Source: Sphingomonas sp. ERG5 (lineage in GTDB: Bacteria > Pseudomonadota > Alphaproteobacteria > Sphingomonadales > Sphingomonadaceae). Taken from it: a DNA stretch of 64,000 nt. The stretch is taken from the NCBI RefSeq assembly GCF_000803065.1, contig NZ_JSXI01000069.1:57799-121798 (forward strand), given 5' to 3'. A program made the translations under genes and the position numbers. Below the pieces are notes generated by a model. It saw nothing but the letters and a program-made list of their open reading frames with translations. It was not told where the DNA came from and did not search any database. Of this stretch, positions 17,235 to 25,993 are shown one piece after another. The stretch's first letter is position 1. Each line of letters starts with the position of its first letter.

Positions 17235-18632
17235 TCAATTGTTGATCATGAAGGATGACACCTGACCGTCGGACGCGATCCCCAGGCTCACTGTTGCGGC
17301 GCGATCACCGAAGGTCGCCACATAGGTGTACAACGTATCGTCACCGAGCTCGCGGCGATCGCTGAGCTCAAGCTTCGTCACTGTGCCGAGCTTTTTCAGG
17401 ATCGATGCGAAATACCGGTTCGCCATCGCGGGAAAGCCCACCGCGGCAAGCGGCAGGTCCTGCTGGGTGAGCGCGCCCGCGCGCGCCTTTTCGACCAGCG
17501 CCGAGACGCGGCGCTCGATCGCGGGCTGGGCGGCAGGGCGCGGACCGCGCGCGGTGAGCGCGGGATCCCAGAGTCCGGCAATACCATCGACAAAGGTGTC
17601 GAGCTTGGTGTCGGCCGAGTTGCTCAGCAGGATGATCGACAGGTCATCGCCAAGATAGCGCGAGACATAGGTGCGGAACCCCTGCCAGGCGCCGCCATGA
17701 TGATAGCGGGGTTGGCCGCCCGCGGTTTCGATCCGCCAGGCAAATCCATAAGGATAGGGTTTGCCGCTGTTGAGTTTGACCGGAGTATAGATTTGCTGCC
17801 AGCTGGCGGCGGTCAGCACCTTGCCCTGCTCGATGCCACGCACCCACGCAATCACGTCATTGAGCGAGAAATAGAGCGAGCCGTCCGCGGTCGTATTCAG
17901 CGAGGGCGATACCCAATCCTGGTTCTTCAACACGCCGTTGACGAGATGATAGCCCGAAGCACGGTGCGGCACGATGTCGGCATCGCTGATCCCGCGTGCC
18001 GTCTTCATGCCGAGTGGTTTGAACACCTGCGCGTCGAGAACCTCGAGATAGGACTGGCCCGTCGCCTTTTTGACGAGAATGCCGAGCAAGACGTAGCCGG
18101 TGTTGCTGTAGCTCCAGCGCGCACCCGGCTTGAAATCCAGCGGCAGCGCATAAGCGACCTTCACCAGTTCGTCGTCGCTGTAATCGCGCCGATAATCGAA
18201 GTCCGGACCATAATTGGCGACACCCGAAGTATGGGTGAGGAGGTGGCGAATGGTCATCGTGCGCCAGGTCGCCGGCGCGTCGGGCAGATATTTGCTGACC
18301 GGATCGTCGAGCCCCATCTTGCCGCGTTCGACTTGCGACATCACTGCCGCCGCGGTGAACATCTTGCCCACCGAACCGGACTGGAAGATCGTGTCGGGCG
18401 TCACGGGAATATCATGCTCGACCGTTGCCAGGCCGTAACCCTTGGCCACGACGATCTCGCCCTTGCGCAACACCGCGATCGCGATGCCGGGCACTTTCTC
18501 CGCCTGCATTTCGCTCTGGACGAACGTATCGAGCCGCTTCTCGAAACTACCCGGATCGGGCGCCGCGATCGCCGACGCGGCGATGCACAGTGCCGCCAAT
18601 GCACATAAGGTGGTGATCCGCCTCAACATCAT
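17235..18632 (-). CDS. class C beta-lactamase-like serine hydrolase
   Basis: A 465-residue exported protein (signal TLCALAALCIAASAIA). The serine-hydrolase signature SxxK is SGSVGK near residue 86 and the YxN element is SYSNTGYVLLG near 170; the later substrate-pocket motif is a degenerate HHGGAWQGF. This is the family of class C beta-lactamases, D-Ala-D-Ala carboxypeptidases, esterases and D-amino peptidases. Its placement between dgcA and a D-aminoacylase argues for a D-amino-acid-specific peptidase rather than an antibiotic-resistance enzyme (inference). GGGGAGAGA lies just before ATG 18632. Confidence 0.85.
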   Translation of the reverse strand: MMLRRITTLCALAALCIAASAIAAPDPGSFEKRLDTFVQSEMQAEKVPGIAIAVLRKGEIVVAKGYGLATVEHDIPVTPDTIFQSGSVGKMFTAAAVMSQVERGKMGLDDPVSKYLPDAPATWRTMTIRHLLTHTSGVANYGPDFDYRRDYSDDELVKVAYALPLDFKPGARWSYSNTGYVLLGILVKKATGQSYLEVLDAQVFKPLGMKTARGISDADIVPHRASGYHLVNGVLKNQDWVSPSLNTTADGSLYFSLNDVIAWVRGIEQGKVLTAASWQQIYTPVKLNSGKPYPYGFAWRIETAGGQPRYHHGGAWQGFRTYVSRYLGDDLSIILLSNSADTKLDTFVDGIAGLWDPALTARGPRPAAQPAIERRVSALVEKARAGALTQQDLPLAAVGFPAMANRYFASILKKLGTVTKLELSDRRELGDDTLYTYVATFGDRAATVSLGIASDGQVSSFMINN

Positions 18633-18641
18633 TCTCTCCCC

Positions 18642-19667
18642 TTAGTTTGTTGTTTGTAACGAGCCCGTCGTGGCGAAGGCCGATGCGCCGCCGCCCCATA
18701 TTTCTTCGCCGCACCAGACTAGGCCATCGCGATAGATGGCGCCCGGCGCGCGATCGCGCTGCAGCAGGATAGGGCCGTCGAGATCGACGACATCGCAGAA
18801 CTGGCCGATGACAAAGGCCGGCGCCATGGCCAGCGAAGTACCCAGCATGTTGCCGACCATCACGCCCAGCCCCCGCGTGCGCGCCGCGTCGACCATCGCC
18901 AGCGCCTCGGTAAGGCCGCCGCATTTGTCGAGCTTGATGTTGATCATCGAAAAGGCGTCGCTCAACCCTGCCACGTCCTTGAGCCCCTGCACGCTTTCAT
19001 CGGCTGCGAGCGGGATCGGGGAATACAGGCCCCTGAGATCGGCATCGCGGTCCAGCGGCAAGGGTTGTTCGATCAGCGCCACATCCGCGGCGACCAGTAT
19101 CGGGATGAGCGCCTCCAGCGTCGATCGCGAAAAGCCCTGATTGCCATCGACGCCAAGCCAGACATCGGGTCGTGCCGTGCGCACCGCGTGCACGCGATCG
19201 GCATCGAGGCCATCCCCGGTCAGCTTGAGCTTGATCGCGCGCGCATCGGCAAAGGCGATGGCGCGCTCCGCGACGACCTCAGGCGTATCGGCGCCGATCG
19301 TCCAGGTGGTCAGGCAAGGCTTTTGCGCGACGATATTGGCGGATTGCCAGGCGGGCCGCCCCGAACGCGCTGCCTCGAAGTCCCATAGCGCGCAATCGAG
19401 CGCATTGCGCGCGCCGCCAATGGGCAACAGCGACTGCAGGCGCGCGCGATCCATGCCCGTACCGAATGCTTCGCGGAGCGAAGCGATATCGGCGGCGATG
19501 CCGGCCGGGGTCTCGCCGAGATAATCGACCCCTGCCGCCTCGCCGCGCCCTTCATGCTCACCATCGCGCACGGTCGCGACGACCAGCTCGATTTCGGTGT
19601 AGGTCCGCCCGGTGATGCGGAACGGGTTGGCAAGCGGCCATGTCTCGATGCGAACGTCGATATCCAT
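18642..19667 (-). CDS. dgcA: enolase-superfamily epimerase, N-acetyl-D-glutamate racemase type (DgcA)
   Basis: A 341-residue enolase-superfamily enzyme. The catalytic Lys pair is shown by AIKLKLTG and NIKLDKCGG, and the metal ligands by GVDGNQGFS, IEQPLP and AADES. It resembles dipeptide (L-Ala-D/L-Glu) epimerases. When a member of this family lies next to a DUF1611 protein, as here, it corresponds to DgcA, which interconverts N-acetyl-D- and L-glutamate. ATG 19667 (MDIDVRIETWP) is used; the frame extends 69 codons further but that part is out of character and overlaps intergenic sequence. The start lies 53 bases after dgcN. Confidence 0.82.
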   Translation of the reverse strand: MDIDVRIETWPLANPFRITGRTYTEIELVVATVRDGEHEGRGEAAGVDYLGETPAGIAADIASLREAFGTGMDRARLQSLLPIGGARNALDCALWDFEAARSGRPAWQSANIVAQKPCLTTWTIGADTPEVVAERAIAFADARAIKLKLTGDGLDADRVHAVRTARPDVWLGVDGNQGFSRSTLEALIPILVAADVALIEQPLPLDRDADLRGLYSPIPLAADESVQGLKDVAGLSDAFSMINIKLDKCGGLTEALAMVDAARTRGLGVMVGNMLGTSLAMAPAFVIGQFCDVVDLDGPILLQRDRAPGAIYRDGLVWCGEEIWGGGASAFATTGSLQTTN

Positions 19668-19719
19668 AGGGCATTCCCGAATGTGATCCGCCGCCGGAAG
19701 GCACCGGTGACGAAGAAGG

Positions 19720-20730
19720 TCAGTCGAAACCCGCCGCGATGTGCGCGATGAGCGCGCCGGGGCCTCTCGCCACCGGATCGAAGCAAGGCAGCCCCAGCCG
19801 ATCGGCGACCGCGCGCAAATGCGCATCGCGGTCCGACGCGGGCAGGTTCGATGTATTGATGCTGATCCCGGCACAGCGCACCGCTGGATTGGTCATGCGC
19901 GCCATGCGCAGATTGACCTCGATGCATTGCTCCAGGGTCGGGAGCGGAAAATCGGGATAGCCGTCGATATGAACCCGACCCGCGGCATGACACAGGATGA
20001 TCGCGTCGGGCTGCGACCCATGGAGCAAGCCAAGCGCAACCCCGGCATAGGCGGGGTGGAAGAGCGATCCCTGCCCTTCGATCACGTCCCAATGATCGGG
20101 ATCATTGTCGGGCGAGAGCGACTCCGCCGCGCCAGCCACGAAATCGGACACCACGGCATCGATCGGCACGCCTTCGCCGGCGATCAGGATCCCGGTCTGG
20201 CCGGTGGCGCGAAACGTCGCCTTGCAGCCGCCCGCCATCATGTCGCGCGCGATGGCGAGCGCGGTATATTTCTTGCCGACGGCACAATCGGTACCGACCA
20301 TGAGCATGCGCCGGCCCGAACGCTTGCGGCCCGAGCCAACCGGGAAGCTCCGACCCGGGTCACGAACATCGAACAAACCCGCCCCGGATGCGTGAGCCGC
20401 GGCGGCGATTTCGGGCACATTGGCGAGCCGGGCGTGCATGCCGCTCGCCACATTCAGCCCCGCGCCGAGCGCCGCGACGATCGGCTCGATCCATTCGGGC
20501 GCGATCGCGCCGCCAAAGGGCGTCACGCCGATCACCAGCGTCTGCGCACCAGCGGCGCGCGCCTGGGCAAAATCCAGGTCCGGAAGCCCGAGATCGACGC
20601 CACACGATGGAAGCCGCCATTGTCCCACGCACCGTTCGCGCGCCCAGTCGACCAGTCCGCAGGCCGTCTTGGCGTCCAGCCGGTCCCCGACATCACCCAG
20701 GAAGAGCAGATATTTTCCAGGGATGATCAT
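19720..20730 (-). CDS. dgcN: DUF1611 protein, D-glutamate N-acetyltransferase type (DgcN)
   Basis: A 336-residue DUF1611 protein with the family's P-loop-like VGTDCAVGKKYTAL in the middle and GTDCAV, ATGQTGI, DWDVIEGQGSLFHPAYAGV-type motifs in order. Proteins of this family paired with the neighbouring epimerase form a D-glutamate catabolic route described in marine bacteria, in which DgcN acetylates D-Glu before DgcA racemises it. It heads the minus-strand run and is read from the AT-rich divergent region shared with the permease. The family is certain; the substrate follows from that precedent and was not tested here. Confidence 0.82.
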   Translation of the reverse strand: MIIPGKYLLFLGDVGDRLDAKTACGLVDWARERCVGQWRLPSCGVDLGLPDLDFAQARAAGAQTLVIGVTPFGGAIAPEWIEPIVAALGAGLNVASGMHARLANVPEIAAAAHASGAGLFDVRDPGRSFPVGSGRKRSGRRMLMVGTDCAVGKKYTALAIARDMMAGGCKATFRATGQTGILIAGEGVPIDAVVSDFVAGAAESLSPDNDPDHWDVIEGQGSLFHPAYAGVALGLLHGSQPDAIILCHAAGRVHIDGYPDFPLPTLEQCIEVNLRMARMTNPAVRCAGISINTSNLPASDRDAHLRAVADRLGLPCFDPVARGPGALIAHIAAGFD

Positions 20731-20926
20731 ACGGCGCGAACTTTCTTTCCATGATGCGGGCTCTACACGCCCGTGACGGCTTGATGGTTATAATTATATC
20801 TATAGAAGTCAACTGACAAAAATATAACATATATCGCCGACACACTGGGAGAGCCGCGTTGAAAACCTTCTTGACCCTGTCCCGATCGACGCCAGCGCCT
20901 GAACAAGGCCGCCTGAGGAGGCGCGC
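20731..20926. promoter_or_regulatory. AT-rich divergent promoter region between dgcN and the permease
   Basis: The core (about 20780-20840) is strikingly AT-rich against the surrounding GC-rich sequence and contains several TATAAT-like hexamers on both strands, including TATAAC and TATAATTATAT, plus GTTATA and TATAAC as a loose inverted pair. It must supply promoters for both divergent genes. Exact -35/-10 pairs could not be fixed with confidence. The nearby RpiR-type regulator is the likely binder. Confidence 0.5.
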
Positions 20927-22378
20927 ATGAATCCGTTCGCGCGCAAGTCCGTTTCGGAACTGCAGGGCAATGCCGAAACCGGCGGCCTGACTCGCACGGT
21001 CGGCCTGTTCGCTCTGATCTGCTTCGGCGTCGGCAGCACCGTCGGCGCCGGCATATTCGTGCTGACGGGCACGGTTGCCGCGCAGCATTCCGGGCCAGCG
21101 GTCGCATTGTCCTTCCTGATCGCCAGTTTGGTCTGCCTGTTTGCCGGGCTCTGCTATGCCGAACTCGCGGCGATGATGCCGGTGGCGGGCAGCGCCTATT
21201 CCTATAGCCATGCCTCGATGGGCGAAGCCGCCGCCTGGATGGTCGGATGGTGCCTCGCGCTCGAATATCTCTTCTCCGGCGCGCTCGTCGCGATCGGCTG
21301 GTCGGGCTATGTCCAGTCGGTACTGCACGATATCGGCTTTGGCTTTCCGGCATTGTTCGCGCAGGCGCCGTTCGAACTTTCGACCGCTCGCCACCTGGTG
21401 GCGACGGGTTCGATCCTGAACTTGCCCGCGGTGCTGGTGACGTTGCTGTGTACCGCGCTGCTGCTGCGCGGCACCGAATTTTCGGCGCGGATCAACAATA
21501 TCATCGTCGTGGCCAAGATCGGTGCGATGCTGCTGGTCGTCGCGACGGGATTCGCCTTTGTCGACCATGCCAACTGGACTCCGTTCGTGCCCGGCAACAC
21601 GGGTGTCTTTGGCCATTTCGGCTGGTCTGGGGTCATGCAGGGCGCCGGCGTGCTGTTCTTCGCCTATGTCGGCTTCGATGCCGTCACGACCCTGGCGCAG
21701 GAAGTGAAGGACCCGCAGCGCACCCTGCCCCGGGCGCTGCTGGCGTCGGTCGGCGTGACCACCACTCTTTATGTCCTTGTCGGCCTCGTCATCACCGGAC
21801 TGGTCAGTTACCGCCTGCTCGACGTTCCCGATCCCGTCTATGTCGCGCTCAACGCCGCAGGGCCGGGGCTGGCCTGGACCAAGGTGATCGTCGGCTTCGT
21901 CGCGATCGCCGGGCTGGTCTCGGTGCTGCTCGTCACGCTGCTTGGCCAGGTCCGGATCTTCTACGCGATGGGGCGCGACGGCCTGCTGCCCGCAGCGTTC
22001 ACCCGCGTTCGGGCGCGGTCGCACATTCCGCATATCGGCACGCTCGTGACGGGAACGATCGCATCGATCGCGGCTGGGCTGCTGCCGCTGAGCCTGTTGG
22101 GCGAACTGATCTCGATGGGCACGCTGTTCGCCTTTGTGATGGTCGCGCTCAGCGTCATCGTACTGCGGCGGCGCGAGCCGGACGTCGCGCGTCCGTTCCG
22201 CGTGCCGCTCTATCCCTGGACGCCATTGCTCAGCATTACGGCATGCCTGTATCTGATGTGGACCCTGCCGCAGGACACCTGGATCAGGCTGTTCCTGTGG
22301 CTGGCGATCGGCGGCGCGGTCTATCTGTTGTACGGCCTGCAGCGCGGGCGCGATCGCGCGGACGGGCCGGCCGGATAG
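20927..22378 (+). CDS. APC-superfamily amino acid permease
   Basis: A 483-residue inner-membrane transporter with about twelve hydrophobic helices. The first helix region has GFGVGSTVGAGIF-type sequence (here FGVGSTVGAGIFVLTG), the APC substrate-binding G-G-I/V-G signature, followed by PVAGSAYSYSHASMGE. It resembles cationic amino acid transporter-like (YfnA/CAT) permeases. Divergent from dgcN and convergent with the RpiR gene, it is probably the cytoplasmic-membrane uptake step for the amino acids handled by this locus; the specific substrate is unknown. Confidence 0.88.
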   Translation: MNPFARKSVSELQGNAETGGLTRTVGLFALICFGVGSTVGAGIFVLTGTVAAQHSGPAVALSFLIASLVCLFAGLCYAELAAMMPVAGSAYSYSHASMGEAAAWMVGWCLALEYLFSGALVAIGWSGYVQSVLHDIGFGFPALFAQAPFELSTARHLVATGSILNLPAVLVTLLCTALLLRGTEFSARINNIIVVAKIGAMLLVVATGFAFVDHANWTPFVPGNTGVFGHFGWSGVMQGAGVLFFAYVGFDAVTTLAQEVKDPQRTLPRALLASVGVTTTLYVLVGLVITGLVSYRLLDVPDPVYVALNAAGPGLAWTKVIVGFVAIAGLVSVLLVTLLGQVRIFYAMGRDGLLPAAFTRVRARSHIPHIGTLVTGTIASIAAGLLPLSLLGELISMGTLFAFVMVALSVIVLRRREPDVARPFRVPLYPWTPLLSITACLYLMWTLPQDTWIRLFLWLAIGGAVYLLYGLQRGRDRADGPAG

Positions 22379-22390
22379 CCCGGCCGCGCC

Positions 22391-23293
22391 TTACAATTTG
22401 TCGGTCTTGCGCGTGGTCGAACCGCCGACATGCCCGGTATGCGCCTGATAGAGTTCGGACAGGCGCTCCAGGCGCCGCTCCACGGTTTTGCCAAGGCTTC
22501 CGATCACGTCGTTGACGAGCAGATTGACGGCGCAGCCCAGCGCGACCTGCGAACTCCAGAACAATTCCACCTCGGTGGAGACCGCGATGACATGGCTGGT
22601 ATATTTGCGGATCCAGTCGCAGAATTTGTCGGTGATCATGACGATCGGAATGCCTTCGCGATTTGCCCGCGCAGCCAGTTCGTACGACTGTTCCGAATAG
22701 CGCCGCATATCGATCAGCACGAGGCAACGACCCTTGGGATCGGCCGCGAAGATTTCATGGTAATTGCCTGCTGATGTGTCGACGATGCTGACGCCGTCGC
22801 GCGCATATTGCAGCAGATGCGCCAGTGTTGCGGCGACCCCGCGCTCGGTCTGGAATCCGGCAATATGGACTTGCCGGCTGCTCGCCAGCAGCGCGACGAT
22901 CTGCTTCCAGCTTTCGCTCTCCGCCATCGCATAGACTTCGATGATCCCGGCCAATTCCAGTTCCAGGCTGCGCTTGGTGCGGTTGCTCTCACCGCGCGCG
23001 CCGACAAATTCGGTCACTTGATCACCGACCAGCCAGGGCACCCCCGACATGGTCATGCGCAATCCGGCCTTCAGATCCTTGAAGTGGCGATAGCCCATCT
23101 TGCGCGAAAAACGCCCGACGGTGATCGAGCTCACGTGCAATTTTCCGGCGATCGAATTGGCGGTCTCGAACGCGATCCCGCCACGATTGGTCAGGATGAA
23201 ATTGGCGATCGTCCGCTCCGCTTGCGTGAAGCTCTCGAGACTATCCTCGAGCCGCTGCAGCAAATCACGCGACGTGTCAGCTTCACCCTGCAC
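22391..23293 (-). CDS. RpiR/MurR-family transcriptional regulator
   Basis: A 300-residue regulator. Residues 1-80 form the RpiR HTH_6 domain (FTQAERTIANFILTN, SSITVGRFSRKMGYRHFKDLK), and residues 125-260 a SIS sugar-phosphate-type domain (VHIAGFQTERGVAATLAHLL, GRCLVLIDMRRYSEQS). Family members sense phosphosugars or amino-sugar acids such as MurNAc-6-P. Given its neighbours, it probably controls the D-amino-acid/peptidoglycan-peptide genes and the divergent TonB receptor. Its stop lies 13 bases from the permease stop in a convergent arrangement. Confidence 0.88.
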   Translation of the reverse strand: MQGEADTSRDLLQRLEDSLESFTQAERTIANFILTNRGGIAFETANSIAGKLHVSSITVGRFSRKMGYRHFKDLKAGLRMTMSGVPWLVGDQVTEFVGARGESNRTKRSLELELAGIIEVYAMAESESWKQIVALLASSRQVHIAGFQTERGVAATLAHLLQYARDGVSIVDTSAGNYHEIFAADPKGRCLVLIDMRRYSEQSYELAARANREGIPIVMITDKFCDWIRKYTSHVIAVSTEVELFWSSQVALGCAVNLLVNDVIGSLGKTVERRLERLSELYQAHTGHVGGSTTRKTDKL

Positions 23294-23420
23294 AGACCAT
23301 CTCTCCCGGTTCCTGACGACATGCCTCCTTAGAATAGCGCCCTAGCCGACGCCAGCATGGCGCCCCTTCCCATTTTACGAACCAGTTTTCGGCGCACCGC
23401 ATATAACCAATGTTACTTAT

Positions 23421-23448
23421 TTGACATAATATGCATGAATGACATAAT
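23421..23448 (+). promoter_or_regulatory. sigma-70-like promoter for the second TonB receptor
   Basis: TTGACA at 23421-23426, a 16-base spacer, and CATAAT at 23443-23448, in an AT-rich patch that stands out from its surroundings. The receptor ATG is 88 bases downstream. TGACATAAT occurs twice (23422 and 23440) as a direct repeat overlapping the promoter, which may be an operator. Confidence 0.6.
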
Positions 23449-23536
23449 TGTATCTGGTCAACAGATACCGCCCGTGCCGGCGGTTCGTGGCCAGCAAAGC
23501 CAGGGCTTGACCCGGCAACGGGAAAAAAGGGGACCA

Positions 23537-25915
23537 ATGATGATCAGACACAACGGCATCGGGCGCCGGGCTAGCGGCGCCATGCTGGCGTCAGCCGTAT
23601 CGCTCGTGGCCTTGACCTGCCCTGCATCCGCGCAGGAAGCCGTGGCCGGGACCGGCCTGCAGCAGGCCGATGGTGGCGAAAGCGCCTCGACAGTCGACGA
23701 TATCGTCGTCACGGCGACCCGACGTTCCGAATCGGTCCGCGACGTGCCGTTCAACATTCAGGCGATCACCGCCGATACGCTGGAGAAAACCGGCGCCACC
23801 GATATCGCCGATTTCGCCCGCACGGTGCCTGGGCTGTCCATGACCGATGACGGCCCCCGCGTCGGCGTCAAGCTGGTGCTGCGCGGGTTGCGCACTGGCA
23901 GCGAGGCAGCGCTGGCGCCGACGACGACGGTCTATGTCGACGAAGTGCCCATGGACATGCCCTATCGCGGCGCCCCGCTTGACCTGAAACTCATCGACAT
24001 CGAGCGCGTCGAAGTGCTGCGCGGTCCCCAGGGAACCCTGTTCGGCGGTGGCGCGATCGGCGGGACGATCCGCTATATCTCGAAAAAACCCGATATGGAT
24101 GCGATCGAGGGCAGGATCGGCACCGAACTATCGACCACCCGTCATGGCGGGGCCAATTACAATGTCAGCGGGATGATCAACCTGCCCGTCGCCGACTGGA
24201 TCGCGATTCGCGCCAATGCCGGCCAATTCAACAATGACGGCTTTATCGATAACACCGTGCTGGGCACGAAGAACGTCAATGACGATCGGACGACCTCGAG
24301 TCGCATCGCCGTGCTGATGAAACCGGCTTCGGGTCTGGACATCAGCCTGTCCTATTTCCGTCAGACGGCGCGCTATGGCGAAAGCAACACGTCATGGGAA
24401 AGCAAGCCCAGGCTCTCGACCGATGTGGTTCATCCCGCCATCACACGCTACAAGGCTCAACTCGCCAACCTCACATTGGCCTATGATCTCGGCTGGGCCA
24501 ACTTCACCTCCAGTTCCTCCTATGTGGACGAGCGGTTGAGTACGGAGAACGATTCCACCTTTGGTATTCGCGACGGCATCTTCGGCAGCTTTCTCGATCC
24601 GAGTGACCTGCCGGAGTTCACGGTGATCACCCGGCGCCGCGCCAAGTCGCGCAATTTCACGCAGGAGGCACGCCTGGTTTCCAGCTCGGACGGGCCGTTC
24701 GCCTGGATCATCGGCGGGTATTACAACAAGATGCGCGTCCAGGAGAAGCAGGAGGAACTGGTCCCGATTCCCTTCCCCGGCCAGGCCATTTTCGAACAGA
24801 ATATCATTGGCGCCAAGCTGAACGACGACAAGGAATATACTTACGAGAGCATCACGAAAACACGGCAGCTCGCGGTGTTTGGCGAGCTGAAGTATAATTT
24901 CACCGCTGCCTGGCAGGCTTCGGTGGGCGGTCGCTATTTCGATGTTCGCGGGACAGGCGATTTCTTTTCCATCGACCAATGGTTCGGCCAGAACGCACGC
25001 GACGCCAACGGCCTGGCGCGTACGATTCCGCTGCCGGGCGAGTTCTCCAAAGGCCTGTACCGTGAAAAGGGAAGCGTCTGGCGCTTCAACAGCTCGTACA
25101 AATTCGGCGATGCCGGTCTGATCTACGTAACGATTGCCCAGGGTTTTCGACCAGGTGGTTTCAACCTGACCACGCCCAATACCGGTATTCCGCCCGAAGG
25201 CCGGCAATTCGCCTCCGACGATCTCATCAGCTATGAGATCGGCGGAAAATTCTCGCTGCTGGAGAAGCGGATTTATGTGAGCTCCGCGCTGTTCCGCATC
25301 GACTGGTCGGACATTCAGACGACCGTGCGGACGCCGCTGGGTTTCTCCTATCAGGGCAATGCCGGAAAGGCCGTGTCGCAGGGGGTGGAACTGGAGATCA
25401 ACGCGCATGACATATTCCTGCGCAATCTCTCCTTCAGTCTTGGCTACGGGTTTACCGATGCGAAGCTGACCGAGACGATCGCGGGCATCGGCTTCAAGGG
25501 GGAACGGACGCCGCTGGTCCCGCGCCATTCGCTGTCGATAATGGCGGATTACAGCGTCGATATCGCCAACGACCTCAAGGCGGGCCTGAATTGGCTCACA
25601 AGCTATACGAGCGGCAGCTATGCCGATTTCGGCCGCTTCAAGCCGGTCAGGGATGCGGTAACCGGCCTGCCGGTTCCCGCATCCCGCCCCAACTCTCAAT
25701 ATCTGCCGCTCGATGGTTATTCGCTGACGAATCTGTCGTTACGCATCGAAGGTAAAAGCTGGAGTGCGAGGGTCTTCGTCGACAATCTGTTTGACGCGCA
25801 ATTCAAGACATCGCGCACCTTCTACACCGCGAACAGCCCCTACGCAGCCTCCGATGTGCTATTTTACGCCAACCGCCCGCGCACGATCGGCATCGGGCTC
25901 TCCAAGACTTTCTAG
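23537..25915 (+). CDS. TonB-dependent outer-membrane receptor
   Basis: About 792 residues. A signal peptide (ASAVSLVALTCPASAQEA) is followed by the TonB-box region VDDIVVTATRRSESVRDVPF, a plug with RIEVLRGPQGT-type sequence (here IERVEVLRGPQGTLFGGGAIGGTIRY) and a long beta-barrel ending TIGIGLSKTF. This is the oligosaccharide/siderophore-like receptor type that is abundant in sphingomonads; the ligand is unknown. ATG 23537 was chosen because AAGGGGA sits just upstream and the longer frame from 23357 runs through the promoter. It is divergent from the RpiR regulator. Confidence 0.9.
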   Translation: MMIRHNGIGRRASGAMLASAVSLVALTCPASAQEAVAGTGLQQADGGESASTVDDIVVTATRRSESVRDVPFNIQAITADTLEKTGATDIADFARTVPGLSMTDDGPRVGVKLVLRGLRTGSEAALAPTTTVYVDEVPMDMPYRGAPLDLKLIDIERVEVLRGPQGTLFGGGAIGGTIRYISKKPDMDAIEGRIGTELSTTRHGGANYNVSGMINLPVADWIAIRANAGQFNNDGFIDNTVLGTKNVNDDRTTSSRIAVLMKPASGLDISLSYFRQTARYGESNTSWESKPRLSTDVVHPAITRYKAQLANLTLAYDLGWANFTSSSSYVDERLSTENDSTFGIRDGIFGSFLDPSDLPEFTVITRRRAKSRNFTQEARLVSSSDGPFAWIIGGYYNKMRVQEKQEELVPIPFPGQAIFEQNIIGAKLNDDKEYTYESITKTRQLAVFGELKYNFTAAWQASVGGRYFDVRGTGDFFSIDQWFGQNARDANGLARTIPLPGEFSKGLYREKGSVWRFNSSYKFGDAGLIYVTIAQGFRPGGFNLTTPNTGIPPEGRQFASDDLISYEIGGKFSLLEKRIYVSSALFRIDWSDIQTTVRTPLGFSYQGNAGKAVSQGVELEINAHDIFLRNLSFSLGYGFTDAKLTETIAGIGFKGERTPLVPRHSLSIMADYSVDIANDLKAGLNWLTSYTSGSYADFGRFKPVRDAVTGLPVPASRPNSQYLPLDGYSLTNLSLRIEGKSWSARVFVDNLFDAQFKTSRTFYTANSPYAASDVLFYANRPRTIGIGLSKTF

Positions 25916-25945
25916 CGCGACACAGTGATCGGAAACACGCCGGCC

Positions 25946-25978
25946 GTGGCAGTCCCGGATTTTGTCCGGGGCTGTCAC
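25946..25978. terminator. hairpin between convergent genes
   Basis: Arms GTGGCAGTCCCGGA and TCCGGGGCTGTCAC pair over 14 positions (two G-U) around a TTTTG loop, 30 bases after the TonB-receptor stop and just before the convergent MipA stop. There is no clear T-run, so the terminator role rests on its position. Confidence 0.55.
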
Positions 25979-25993
25979 GACCGAGGCAACGGC

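Noticed and set aside
15809..17245. 478-codon plus-strand frame
   Set aside because: Antisense shadow of the D-aminoacylase-type gene.
20693..22033. 446-codon minus-strand frame
   Set aside because: Shadow of the permease; it would also run through the divergent promoter region.
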